From Physella acuta (taxonomy: Eukaryota; Mollusca; Gastropoda; Physidae), in assembly GCF_028476545.1 (NCBI RefSeq), contig NW_026732688.1:1-64000 (forward strand): DNA of 64,000 nucleotides, in the 5' to 3' direction. Positions 12,904 through 25,515 of this stretch are shown piece by piece. A model generated the notes under the pieces. That model did no database searches and was not told the origin of the DNA. It worked only from the letters and a program-made list of their open reading frames with translations. The first letter of the stretch is position 1, and every line of letters starts with the position of its first letter. A program made the position numbers and the translations under genes.

Positions 12904-15900
12904 TTACACTTGACGTACTTTCATCTCAACAAATTCTGCAATATGTCCATCACTTGATAGCTCCTGCCAGAATATTCCTGTATCTGTGTCTGTTGTACCC
13001 CAGACACCATTTAAAGCTACAGGTCTACAGTTGTTATACCACCAACCACCTTTATGCTTTCCAGCACAATCTCCGCTGTCTAAATCATTGTCCCTGTCAA
13101 TGGTAGAAAACTTCATACCATGGTGCCAGCTTAGTTTGTCTTTAACGTTCCCACTGAATGTCGTCACGTTTATTTTATACGACGCTGCTTCGTTGTCTAC
13201 CTTGAAATGATCGTAATGGGCGTAGTACTTTTTACCTTTTTGAGTCATGTCGATTCTCAATTCATTGTACCCCTGTAACGTATAACACGTGTGACATATT
13301 AACCTTTTTAAAATATGGCCCAAGCTTGTATGTACAGATTATATTTTTCTAAACTCACCATCAAAGTCAGGTTAGAGATCCAGTCATTCCCAAGCCAGAA
13401 ATCTCCAATCATTGAACCAAATCCATGTTTATAGGCGTCCCAATCTCTCGTAAAATTCACGTCACCCAAAACACGTCTCTGAAATAGGATATTTTGCAAG
13501 ATATTGATAAACTATTTTAACCCAAAAAAGATAGATGTAATCTATAAAAAATAAAAAATAAAAATTCAAAAATATTTTAACGTATCAAATTTATCCACCT
13601 GAAAAATAATCCAACCTCCACCGTCAGTTTTTGTGTCGCACAAAGCCAATTTGTCTTGACCTAGTCTGACGGTCGTTCGTTCTGGTACATCAGTTTTGTC
13701 GTTCTTTTTACACTGTTTATAAATAGAAAGATGCTTGTTTTAACACATGACTAGAAATGGATGAGCTTACATACAAAGAGTGCCTTATAATGTGGGCTAG
13801 TTTTGTAGAAGCACACATAAATATATTTTCTAAGTCTTTATACAAGCACATAGTGTCGTATTTAATGATTCTTAATGATTTGTTAATTGTATATTGGTTG
13901 ATTTAATTCTACTTAACAGTGCTAGTTCACTTAATATTTTTGGTGAAATAAAACAAAAACCTGAAGTCTCATCCGTGACAACACAGGATTGACGTTGTAG
14001 TCGTTTTTCATCTTGTATAGTTGTGTTTAAAGCTTCTATCATTCGGTTTGTTTGGTTGTTCAATGTGATTGTCTCGTTAAGTTTTACGTCTATAGCTCTA
14101 AGTTTGTCATTCACTGTTTGCATGTGATCTGTGATGTTATTTATCTTAGCACCAAGCACGTCGATTTCTCTAAGTCTGTCATTCACTGCTTTTTGTAGCG
14201 TGATGTTATTTATCTTTGCATCAAGCACATCTACAGCATTAGTAGAGCTGATGTGTTTGTTACTGTTGTTTAACTCTGTAGATGATGGAACCTGTGCCGT
14301 GTCGTAACTGTACCTATCTCTACCAGAATGTGACATCTGTAAGGACATTGACATGTCTGCACCTTTTAGTTTTTCTGGATCTTTAAAGGATTTCAGAAAG
14401 TCGGCCATTGTGTCCACAGTTTTCAAGTAGTTCAAAGTTTCAGCTTTCAAATTCAGCAACAAAACAGATTTCTTGATTTTCTCTCTTTCATAAGACGTTG
14501 TTCTTTTCTCTAGCATTGCCATGTCTCCTGTCTTATTGGTAAAATATACTTGACATTTATACTGGTGTAAATTACAGGCTGAAGTATTGGAGAAAGACAA
14601 GACCAGTTCTCCGTGATGTTTGGATAGTTTGCCCTCTGATAATATCCCAGATATTTTATAATCGCAAACCTTTGAATCAGATCCTGAAATAGACGCTAAC
14701 AAAATCTTCCCTTCATTTTCACTGATCCTATAGACTGACATGTTGACAAGAGCTGACATCTGAGTGTCTTCTGTTATGTTTTCTGTACACTGGAGTTGTG
14801 CACAAAATAAACTTTTTCCATGGTAAAAGTGTTCTCTGGTCATATCAACTTTAAGGCCTAGAAAACAATAGACAAAATTAAATAGGTAATATCTAATGCG
14901 TTCAATTAATTAAATATTTTGTACATATCAGAGAGATTATGTGATGTGTACAATTAATTAAATATTGTGTACACATCAGAGAGATTATGTGATGTGTACA
15001 ATTAATTAAATATTGTGTACACATCAGAGAAATTATGTGATGTCTTAAAATCTCCAGTCCGGGAACCGTCCTCGCCATTTTCCTGTTAGCAGTCAAGCAT
15101 GCCACCACCCAATTATGAAGTTCATTCATTATTCAAACACAATAAAAACATTTCTTGTTAAATATTGTTTAAAATCACTGTAATTTAGTTTAATTATTTA
15201 AAAATAAAAAAATTACGATCTGAGGGTTTCGAGGGTCATCCATCAAGGACGTCACATATGTGTGTACATCACTAAGATTTTCGGATGTGAAGCTTAGTGA
15301 AATAAAACTCAATGCAGTATACTTTCATAAGCTGAAGTCACAGTCATATCGCTTTGTGTTTTTCAAATGTTTAAACCTGTTTTATAAATACTATTGTATT
15401 GCATAAGATCTGAAACCCTTCTACCTTTGAGTTTATCTTTTTAAAACCTTTAGTTTGCATAAAATAGTTACCTTTAATTTAAAAACAAATTCTGAAATGT
15501 TTTTTTCACGGATGATTGTTAAGCTTAATCAATAAAGATCAATAAACTAGATCATATGCGTTTCGGACATGGTAAATTTTTAAGAAGACAATATAATCAC
15601 TTAAATATCCGTATTGTTTTGTTATCACTATTTAAAGGGCAACAACCAAGTTAATATTTTCTGGATAATCAGCAACACTGATTTGCATCTCTTTACGTAC
15701 ACTTTCTATCTATCGTAATGATAATACGTGGAACATTGAGCTGAATTGTCACATAATTTCAAAATAAAGTATTTATGGGCGAGTCATATTAAATGTATTA
15801 TGTTTATATTGTTAGAATAATGTTAAACTTCACAACAAGTACTTAAGAAAAGTAATTTATGTTTAATAATTTTAATAGGCGACAAATGCACTGTCTTACA

Positions 15901-16093
15901 AAAATGCTATAAAGCAATTAATTAAGAAGAAGGCTAATAAGGTAATGTTTTGATCGATTAACATCCTACTGTTCCGTTTTTAGATAATAATATTTTCGAC
16001 TTGTCTCATAAGTCCTAATATAATTAAAGTGAACTTACCAAACGACAGAAATAAGTTGACGGCTAACACAGCAGTAAAATATATTGCAGACAT
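12904..16093 (-). CDS. FREP: Fibrinogen-related protein (FREP) with Ig-like and fibrinogen domains
   Basis: Exons on the minus strand are 16093-16039, 14857-13961, a candidate 26-nt microexon 13796-13771, 13712-13599, 13478-13359 and 13272-12904, joining in phase to 526 codons. Exon 1 encodes a signal peptide (MSAIYFTAVLAVNLFLSF). Exon 2 holds an Ig-superfamily-like region with cysteines in LFCAQLQC, KVCDYK and ACNLHQYKC, then an interceding coiled coil with two similar blocks around AKINNIT, and many N-glycosylation sequons. The last three exons form the fibrinogen C-terminal domain: CDTKTDGGGWIIFQRR, NDWISNLT, calcium-site-like DRDNDLDSGDCA, GGWWYNNC. Gastropod FREPs are secreted haemolymph lectins that bind pathogen surfaces. 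The exon 2-3 junction is the weak point: the best donor (TTCAG|gttttt) ends in phase 1 while the next clear exon starts in phase 0; the microexon solves this. Confidence 0.9.
14903..15046. repeat. 48-bp tandem repeat in FREP intron 1
   Basis: Three 48-bp units, with CAATTAATTAAATATT starting at 14903, 14951 and 14999. It lies about 45 bp upstream of the FREP exon 2 acceptor, read on the minus strand. Confidence 0.9.
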
Positions 16094-16167
16094 TTTAAAC
16101 TATTGCAATAACATCAACTCAGCTGAGTACGTTCTCATAGCTGGTTTGTTTGTCAAATAGTCTCGTA

Positions 16168-16175
16168 CTTATATA
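16168..16175 (-). promoter_or_regulatory. TATA box of the FREP gene
   Basis: TATATAAG on the minus strand, 75-82 bp upstream of the FREP ATG. It implies a start site near 16140 and a 5' UTR of roughly 45 nt. Confidence 0.65.
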
Positions 16176-16939
16176 CCGACCAGTTAAAAACATACATAAG
16201 TTGACAGGAGGTTGAAGGTCAACATGCACTTGTAAACAGATATGACGTAATGAGTTGGCCGCTCGAGTTGACCAGAAATAAATGTCTGAAGTTGAAACAT
16301 GATGTCAGATAATATCACATAGATTTTCTCGTGTAATCGTTTCCTTACATACATACTTGAATAAGAAAGTATTCGCAACAAGAACCGACATGTAGCTACT
16401 AGCACGATACAGATTACTGTCTCATCGATACCAACATACTTATCAAAGTAAATAGAAACGGAAAGAGCAATTTGCCCCACTTAACAAAACTCGAGTTCCC
16501 ATCACGAGTGACGTTTTCTATTTAAAAATAACTAATTAACTACTGACATGTAATATTCAGACATTTATTTTTAACCTTTAACATATGGTGTTGCAAAATA
16601 CTGTAAAACCTCATATGATTGTCTTCATTTTAAAACATTGTTAAATTTGATGAATAACATGTATTTCTTATTGTAACATTTCAACTATATATTTATGAAT
16701 ATATTTAAACATTTCAAATATTATATAAATGTATAAACCAATTTTTTTACTAAAATCTATTTAAATTATACTAAGATTCTTATAATTTAACACATATTTT
16801 TAGGTTTACGACATATATTTTAAGCTCATGTGTTAACCTACATTGCAAGGTAGCAACAAGAAGAATGTTTAAAGAGTCAATTAGACACACTAATTAGTTG
16901 CAATAGCACTCGGGACAAAATAGATGAAATAGAGAGAGA

Positions 16940-19245
16940 GAGAACTAAACACACTGCATGCACATAAATACAAAGGCGCTCTCATTCGCAGTAGAATAAA
17001 TATTTTAGGGAGTGAAGAACCATCCCACTACAATATAATACTCGAGCAAATACATGCCAACAACAAACACATCCACAGCATTACAACCAGCGGCGGCGCG
17101 TTGACAACCGACCCCGAAGCCATCAAAATAAGTTTTACAACATTTTACCAACAACTATTTAAATCAGAAGAGGTCAATACTAACCCAACACAAATATTAA
17201 AAAATATAAGGGCAGACGATGAATACTGAAAGAGAATAGACACGCCCATATCTAAAGAAGACATACTCAGATCAATCAATGGACTAACATTAAACAAATA
17301 ACCGGTCCAGATGGCCTGACAAACGAGTTTTATAGGACTTTTGTAACGGACCTGGTCCCTATTTTACAGGCAGCTTACAGCGACATGCATAAAAGGAGAG
17401 ACTGCGGAACCGACTTCAATAGATTCTATATAACTGATCCCAAAACCCGACACAGACAAAACAAAAATAACCAGCTACCGACCAATATCATTACTAAATA
17501 GCGACTATAAGATACTGACCAAAGCCTTGGTAAACAAGCTCGAAACTGTCATACCCAAACTAATAAACTCAGACCAGCAGTGTAGCGTACAGGGCAGAAA
17601 CATGCAGAACCACACACACTTAACACCAGACATCCTGCATTACAACACACACAAAAACTCCAAGCTAGCGTTACTTAGTATAGACCAACAAAAAGCATTT
17701 GATAAGGTAGCACATACATGGCTATTTAAAACAACAGAAGCCTACAATCTAGGCAACTACTTCAGCACGTGAATAAAAACACTCTATAACAAAGCACACA
17801 GCCGCTTACTTATAAACAATAACATTTCTACTGCCATACACATCCAAAAATCAGTTAGACAAGGTTGTCCATTGTCCCCTATTTTATACATCCTTAGTTT
17901 AGAACCCCTCTTAGAGAATCTTAGACAGGACATCACTATAAAAGGACTAAAACTACCAAACATGGCTGATAAAAAGATATTGGCCTACGCCGATGACACA
18001 ACTTTTCTACTTCAATATCTGAGAAAGCCATAAAGACAGTAATGGAAAGATTTATTGACTTTGGTAAAGCCAGTGGCGGAAAGATCAACACGGACAAATC
18101 GAAAGTGGTGGACAAACTAAAAATTTACGGAATAACTTATACAGGCGATAACAAGTTGAGAGACAATGCTACCTGGCTAAAGGTGACCGAAAAATCCAAT
18201 CAGGCCTTAAAAATAAAAAAAATATTAACACAACGATCTTCACAGGAGCCACTCTAGTTAACAGATATGTCATACCTAAAATTATATTCCTAGCAACAAA
18301 TAACAAATAACCTAACAGATTCATAAAAACAGCATACAAGCAAATTAGGGAATTCATCATTAAAAACACAATTAGAAACAGTAGCAACAGAACTTTGATA
18401 CGAAGCAAGATAAATTGCGGTATAGGGCTACACGATATACATACAAAAATCAATGCCTTTATGTTAAAACACTTTGACAGAATTAAGATAGAACCACACA
18501 ACTACCCATTGGCTCAATACTATATAGGGCTTAAAAAAAGAATATCCTCAAAGTTAATATCACAACACCACATTATGGAGGGAATGATATAGGGAACTTC
18601 TACAGAGAAATATTAAAAATATCTAAAGGAAACAACATCATTGGTGAAAATTCCAAAAAAAAAAAAATGCAACAACCTGGTTAAGAAACAAGCAACCCCT
18701 CCATACCATAGGATTAAATGGGCCAGATAGTACAATACAATAGATATAAGCGACACCTTCAGAAACTTACATAAGAAGCAAATAACACCCAACGTAATAG
18801 ATTTTAGCTATAGGTTAATATTAACCACAACCCCAATCTCAAGCAACACCAAGTCAAGCAAAAACATTAAAATTACATGCCAGACCTGCAAACATAACAT
18901 ACAGGAGACAGAAAAAACTCATATTTTTAGAATGCAGTAAAATTCAATTAGCAAAACAAACACTAAAGACCATCTTAAAAACAAAGCAAATAATCACTAC
19001 AAACAAAGCTATTACATTTAACGAAATCAACAAGACTGGAGACGCAACATATGACGACGACAAAATGATTGCGACATCTGTCTTTAGATCGCTAGTCTGG
19101 TATTTACGAAATAAGATTAAGTATGACGGATTTAAATATACAGACAAAGCTGTCAATGAAATCTTTAAATCGAGACTTAGATCAAGACTCAGTCAATACA
19201 CACACAATTTCGACGGACAGCAGACATTATAAAATGCAAACTATT
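16940..19245 (+). mobile_element. Degraded LINE, L1/Tx1-like reverse transcriptase
   Basis: Translated fragments in shifting frames follow the order of a non-LTR reverse transcriptase: a fingers-type GPDGLTNEFYR, SYRPISLLNSDYKI, LLSIDQQKAFDKVAH, the SVRQGCPLSPILYILSLEPL block and the catalytic AYADDTTF near 17985. A C-terminal Cys-His knuckle is visible near 18880 (CQTCKHNI...HIF.ECS). The VRQGCPLSPILY and EPLLENLRQ wording resembles the Tx1/L1 group. Several stops and frameshifts (e.g. the TGA in place of a codon at 17226-17228 and TGA 17770-17772) make it inactive. The 5' part with an endonuclease is not seen. Ends are approximate. Confidence 0.85.
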
Positions 19246-19374
19246 AAAATAATTATGTATAGGTGACATTATGGGGAGATATTTTCATGTCTTCTTTTTC
19301 CCATAGCACCGGTATAGCCTTTGCCCTCATTGAAAACAAAACATTATTTCATTAAAAAATTGTCCTATATGGCC

Positions 19375-19391
19375 TTGGTTTGAGACCACTG
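19375..19391. mobile_element. Possible hAT terminal repeat remnant
   Basis: TTGGTTTGAGACCACTG is, in reverse complement, CAGTGGTCTCAAACCAA, which resembles hAT-family termini. No partner end or 8-bp duplication was found, so this is at best a remnant. Confidence 0.3.
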
Positions 19392-19912
19392 CCCTACTAA
19401 AGCATGCCAAATTTGACCTTGATCTGCAATTTATTTTTCCTACTAGGTCTATACTAGTCTATAGCAGACTCACGTACAGCCTACGCGCTTTAAAGCGCCG
19501 TATCTAAGACGTGTCAAAACTGGCCTTGAACTGTTTCCTCATACTTTGCTCAAAATAGAACGTGTCAAATACGGCATTGAACAGCCGTTCCACTTCTCTC
19601 CCCACTGCAGTGTCACATGTCTTTTCATGACGTAGTAAGTAGAACAACGCTTGCCCCTACCGCAAGTTAGGCCTAAAGGGGAATAATTTCCTTCCAAAAA
19701 AAAAAAAAAACCACCAAAAGATAATACCACCCTCCTCCAATTCGGTATCCAATTAGAATCTACTATGCATCTATGTTTTTTTGCTTTCTACTCTTTTATT
19801 TACAAATTGTTAATATTTCCTATTAATTTCTCACGCTGTTTATATCGTAAAAATTCTCAACAAAACTAAAAATATTTAAGACAATTATGGTAAAAATACA
19901 ATTTTTGTATAT

Positions 19913-20314
19913 GGGGTCATCCATAAATGACGTCACACTCGTAGGGGGGAGGGGGGGGGGGGGTCCGTAATTTTGTGACGATGTGTGATGAGGGGGAGGG
20001 GGGGGGGGGTGGGGTTCAGATGTTGCGACGTCACATTTTTGAATTATAAAAAAGCAATGTTAGAAAACGAATTTTAGACGTTATTTCGCGTTTTAGATAA
20101 CTGTTTTAATAAATTGTAATAGTTTAGACAAGATTTTCGAAAAATATCGATGTTTAAAAAAAAATTCAACTGCAATTTTGAGGGGGGGGTGTTGTAGGTT
20201 GAGGTGTGACGTCATTTTAGGGGGGGGGTCTGACTTTTTGTGACGACGTGTGACGGAGGGGAGGGGGGAGGTAAAAATCGTCAAAAAAGCGTGACGTCAT
20301 GTATGGATGACCCC
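19913..20314. mobile_element. MITE with GGGGTCATCCATAAATGACG termini
   Basis: A 402-bp element with 24-bp terminal inverted repeats differing at one position (ATAAATG versus ATACATG), each starting GGGGTCATCC and ending in GACGTCAC. The interior has repeated G-runs next to GTGACG motifs, so the whole element is nearly palindromic. TAT flanks both ends, compatible with a 2-3 bp duplication. A second copy is at 41194-41557 and possible fragments are near 15231 and 5990. The superfamily is not certain. No coding capacity. Confidence 0.85.
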
Positions 20315-22110
20315 TATCTTTATATCTAATTACCTTCATTATATTGTTGATCGACAAATCCTTTTTTATTTAAATACAGTTCACCATTTTCTTCATGTAA
20401 TAATATTTTTTTAAAATGTTTGAATTAATTTACAGACTTACGCTCACACACATTTGTATATGCTTATGTAATTATTTCTATTTGAAAATAAAAGTATTAA
20501 AAATAATTAGATTGTAAGGAATTTTAAACTTTTATTACTGTTTTTACAAAAAAACAAGATGGTCGCCGTTGCAAGTGTTTGTAAATAGTGCTCCGTTAAA
20601 ATTTTCATGTGCTATTTGTGACAATATTGTGTTTTTTTTTTCAGAATATGGATTTTAATGAAAGTGATTGAATACAGAAACGCTTCTTATCTTAATTTAA
20701 TCTGCGTGGTTTTATTTCGGTTTGTGGACTTATTTTGTAAGTAATTTTTTTATACTAAACAAAAGTGAAAAAAAAAAGAAGTTCACTTTTTATGGTTCCA
20801 GAATATATTTGGATCATAATAGTAGGGAAATTATGTACATAAAATGTTCGAAAGGGGAGGTGTCCTCCTAGAACTGTGCGTAACGCAATGCCGTTGAATG
20901 TTTCAGAAATACCCAATGTTGTGCTAAATAGTATCGTTTACACCTTAGAATGAGTTTTTTTTTGTATGCACACTCTTTTGATTTCAATTAAATTCGTTTT
21001 AATGTAAGGAATACAGTTTTGGGTTTAGTCAGTTTTAGGTTATGTTGATGATGAGATCAAGGTTTAATTTTTCAGTTATGCTTTTCAAAAACACCAGGTT
21101 GTTTGGTTATTTTGAATTTATAAATATATATGGAATATATAGTCAAATTAATATTATATTTAAAGAGTCTACACCGCTGTGCTTTAACTTAGCAAGACAT
21201 CCTTTATCAATGTGGAAGGTCATCTATGTAAAAGTGTCTCTAAATATTTTCAACGTTATGCAATACGGGGACAGAACTACCATACTGCCACACAACTCAT
21301 TGCGGGGTGGGGGGGGGGGGGGGAGGAGTTCGTTCAGGGGACCCTAGTTCCGCCAAAAACCGGGAAACCATTACACATATCAAGCTTCATATCAGCAGTT
21401 TCATATACTTTTTACCGATTGCCTAATATGAAGTTACACTTTTCACAATTTTCGGCGGTCATAAATGAGATAAATAAGTTTTATTTTTATTTTATTTATT
21501 TTTTTGTTAGTTCAAGCCAGAAATGAGTTGGTCCTATTTCTGTTTGGTTTGGTGATCACAACAATTATACGTTGCAAGGAAACTACTAAACGAGGAAGGA
21601 GTGTGTGTGTGTGTGTTTTTGTGTGTGTTTTTATATTTCATTATAAAGCTTTACTTTTATGTATTGCTTATGTTTAATGGGCAAAGAAAATAAAATATGG
21701 CGTCCTTATGGGCGACCATAAACAAAGGTGAAATTTGTTACTGTTGAGTTTGGTCTTTTATTTCAAGTATTAAAATATTTTTTCCACAAGCCTAAATAAA
21801 CTTGTTAAAAAAGAATACAGTTTTAGGATAGTATTTAACACTGGCAAGATTACAGTCACTAGCCTATTAACAGCTTATTTCCCCAATCAACACATTTGTT
21901 ATACAAGCCTGAATCAGTGGTATCGATACAATAAAAAGGTTAATGTCCTTTTATCGGACCATAAGCTCGTTTCTTCTCATAGCGACGGTAGATAACTCTA
22001 TATAATAACTTCCATCTCGACAACAATAGTTACCTCCCATCAGATGTGTATCACGTAATTATGTGCTAGTTATGTTAATGGAAGTCCAACATGAAATTGG
22101 TTTCTGTAGT
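20315..22110. other. AT-rich intergenic region
   Basis: No coding exon, RNA gene or element was recognised. It contains a G-run at 21308-21323, a GT microsatellite at 21599-21620 and the motif AAGATGGTCGCCGTTGC at 20559, a variant of which recurs at 42563. Confidence 0.5.
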
Positions 22111-22111
22111 G

Positions 22112-22118
22112 TATATAA
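22112..22118 (+). promoter_or_regulatory. TATA box of the 16-exon gene
   Basis: TATATAA sits 94 bp upstream of the start codon at 22206. A start site around 22143-22150 (TTCATTCAG) would give a 5' UTR of about 60 nt. Confidence 0.65.
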
Positions 22119-22205
22119 GGTGACACTGGCGGGGTACGATTGTATTCATTCAGGTGAGCTGAGTGAGACGTTCTTCACTTGCTGAGAAATTTAACTGCTT
22201 GAGAT

Positions 22206-24368
22206 ATGCTGGTGAGATTCTGTTGTTTTGTTTTTTGTTTGGGTTTATAATTTAGTCTATTTTTGTTCGTTTTACCTTGGACTAAATGTTAGTCTAGTTT
22301 AGCCCAAGTCTAGATGCGGAAGTTTTTAATTTGGACAAGAGACGAGGGCCTAGTTTTAGCCTAAGTCTATACTGTGAGTTTTAAATTTGGATAGATCTGT
22401 GCGATTGTCCAATTTTTTTGTTTCTTTTTAATTATTTTAGCTGCAATTGTGCGAGTATTCAATTTTTTAAAATAATAAAAACGATCCGAAAAAAATAATT
22501 TTAGTTGTTGAAATTACAAGCGAACCTACATATATGTGCTATTATCATGTAACAGTTGACATATATTATAGTTTACCTCAGCTACAAAGATTTATTTTAT
22601 TGTAGAACAGAGAAAACCGTGGATTCAGTTATGTAGTTGTAGGATGGCTCACTGTAATGAAGAACAGTTGCAGAATAAAGGATTGATGACACAATCAGTG
22701 ATTGTTCACACAATCTAGCCTTCTGTTAGCACATACTGACTGATCGTGAAGTGATTGTGCATATAATCAAGGATTGTCGATACGTCAATGCTTAACTATT
22801 ACTTGTTACTAATACTACATTTTTATTTTCCAATCGACCCTTAAATGCAATCGTAAAACAATTTAGTTTAACTTATACCATATACATGTTAATATGTTGA
22901 CGACATATCAAACATCAATTCGTATATCTAATGATAAATTACATTGGATAAGTAAATCGTGAGTGTCAATCGTTAACCTCTATTTATACTGTTCCAATAG
23001 GCTGTGGTTCTTGCCATCGCTGTGGGCTGGGGTTTTCCAATTTTTACTGAGGCTGCTACGATAGACACGGCCATAAATGCTACAACTACTGGTGTTGAGG
23101 TGAGTGGTGGTAGTTTTGTGGGTGTCGGTGTCATGGGTGTGTGGTGGTGTCATGGGTGTGAGGTGGTATTATGGATGTGTGTGTGTGGTGTCATGGGTGT
23201 GGTTGTGGGGTCATGGGTGTGTGTGTGGTGTCATGTGTGTGTGTGGTGTCATGTGTGTGTGTTGTGGTGTCATGAATGTGTGGTGGTTTCATGGGAAGTG
23301 GTGGTTTTGAAGTTGTAATATGGTTTTATAAGTAAGTAATTGTTTCATGGTTGCTTGATTGATAGCTAGTAAATGTTGTTGTTTAACTTAATATCTAAAT
23401 GACCAGCTGTTTTGATTGTGACTTCCTGCCTTTCTATGTAAATGTTATTATTGTTTTATATGCTAGTTTTATATCTGAGTGTGTGTGTGCATGTAAGTGA
23501 TTGCTTTAGAGACATTTGAGATTGATGCGCTTGTTCTACATTCCACTAGTCCAGTTGAAAGAAAAGGTATTCAGGTGAAATGTTTGACCGTTTGTTCAAT
23601 ACGCCATCAAATACAGTATCGGTGCCGTAGCTAATTTGCCGGGGGAAGGGAAGGGGTGTCTTGATGGGTTGATTGATTTTGTTATAGCTTAGGTCAAAAT
23701 TAATGTAATGCTGATTTAAATAATATGCTGGTGATTGACTTGTTAGTGGGGGATGATAGTGTTGTGTAATTTAAATCATTACATCATATTTCTTTCATTA
23801 ATGTCTCACTCCTATCATCCGATGGCACCCCATGCAACACGCCTGTCATAAAATGTCACACACCTGTCATCCCATGTCACACACCTGTCATCTCATGTCA
23901 CACCTGTCATCCCATGTCACACCTGTCATCCCATATTACACACCTGTCATCCCATGTCACACACCTGTCATCCCATGCCACACACCTGTCATCACATGTC
24001 ACACACTTGTCATCCCGTTTCACACGACTGTTCAAACAGGAATTAAAACAACGGGTCACTGACCTGGAGACAATGATGACCAACCTGGCCCGTCAGACCA
24101 TGTCGCAGCAACTGTTTGTTGAAGAAAGGTACACAACTCTTGTCTTATAAAATACAATCTCTAAAGGCATGTCGCAGCAACTGTTTGTTAAACAAAGGTA
24201 CACTACTCTTGTCTTATAAAATACAATCTCTAAAGGCATGTCGCAGCAACTGTTTGTTGAAGAAAGGTACACAACTCTTGTCTTATAAAATACAATTTCT
24301 AAAGGAACGTTTCAATTCTTTGATTTATGGCCGCTTTAAAAACACAAACACGTCTATCTATCTATCTA

Positions 24369-24440
<72 letters not shown>

Positions 24441-25473
24441 TATTTTCCCAACGGTCAGGATTCGGTCTGATGGTCACTCGGGGGTCAAACAGCTCAGGGA
24501 CTACACCCACGGGACGTCCAGTTACTTTGATGCCACCCACATCGGCAAGGCGGTCAGCGCCATGCACGACCACAGCAACTACAACGACACCCTGGGTATG
24601 GGAGAAACTATAGTCGTCATGAACGGGGTGGAATTTAGGTAAGTATTGTGGAAAAGGTGGAAATTGTGTGTTTGGTTGACACTGTTGTTATAATTAAAAG
24701 AATAAAGTTTTTTCGGCTAAAAATTACTTTGTTGTTTTAGATTAATTTTAGATTTCCTTTTTAAAACAATTTTTTTCATCTCTTTCATCTGAATCATCTG
24801 ATTTATATTTTACTGATTAGAACATAATATCCGCTTTTTAACATATTTTTTGTCATTTAAGTTAACTCACATCCAAGCAATAATATTTTACTGGTTGTCT
24901 CCCATAGACCATATTCTGATTTCGTCTTTTTTTTTTGCAAGAATTTTTCTTTCAATTACGATCTCTGTCATTTACATCAAAACACTAAAAAAATTTCTGT
25001 ATAGGCTTATTGTGTGCGTTTTTAGTCTGCTGTACATGAAATGTATTTTACATAGTTAGTCTTTTCAGCTACCATTTTTCGCAGAAATCTAAACAAAGCA
25101 TAAATCCCAAACACTTTATTTCAACAAATTTACAGCAACGTGTAACATATTTCATCGTGAAATTTCATTTAATATTCATCGCAACGTGACATTACATGCA
25201 ACACTCGTTGCGCTGCGTGACAATGTGCTATGTCCTACAACGTCGTAGTATGACACCCCGACAGTGTGCTCTCTGTCCTACAGGACCCGTCACAACGACT
25301 ACCGGATGGTGCAGCCCCACCCCACCAGTAAAGTTTTCCGTGCTGTGGTCAACCTCTCCCCACCCCCAATACCACCAGCTGTGCTTAGTAAACCAACGGT
25401 CGATGTAAGCAAAACATTTATTGGTTAAATTATACTCTTTTATAGACACACACATACACACACACACACACAC

Positions 25474-25515
<42 letters not shown>

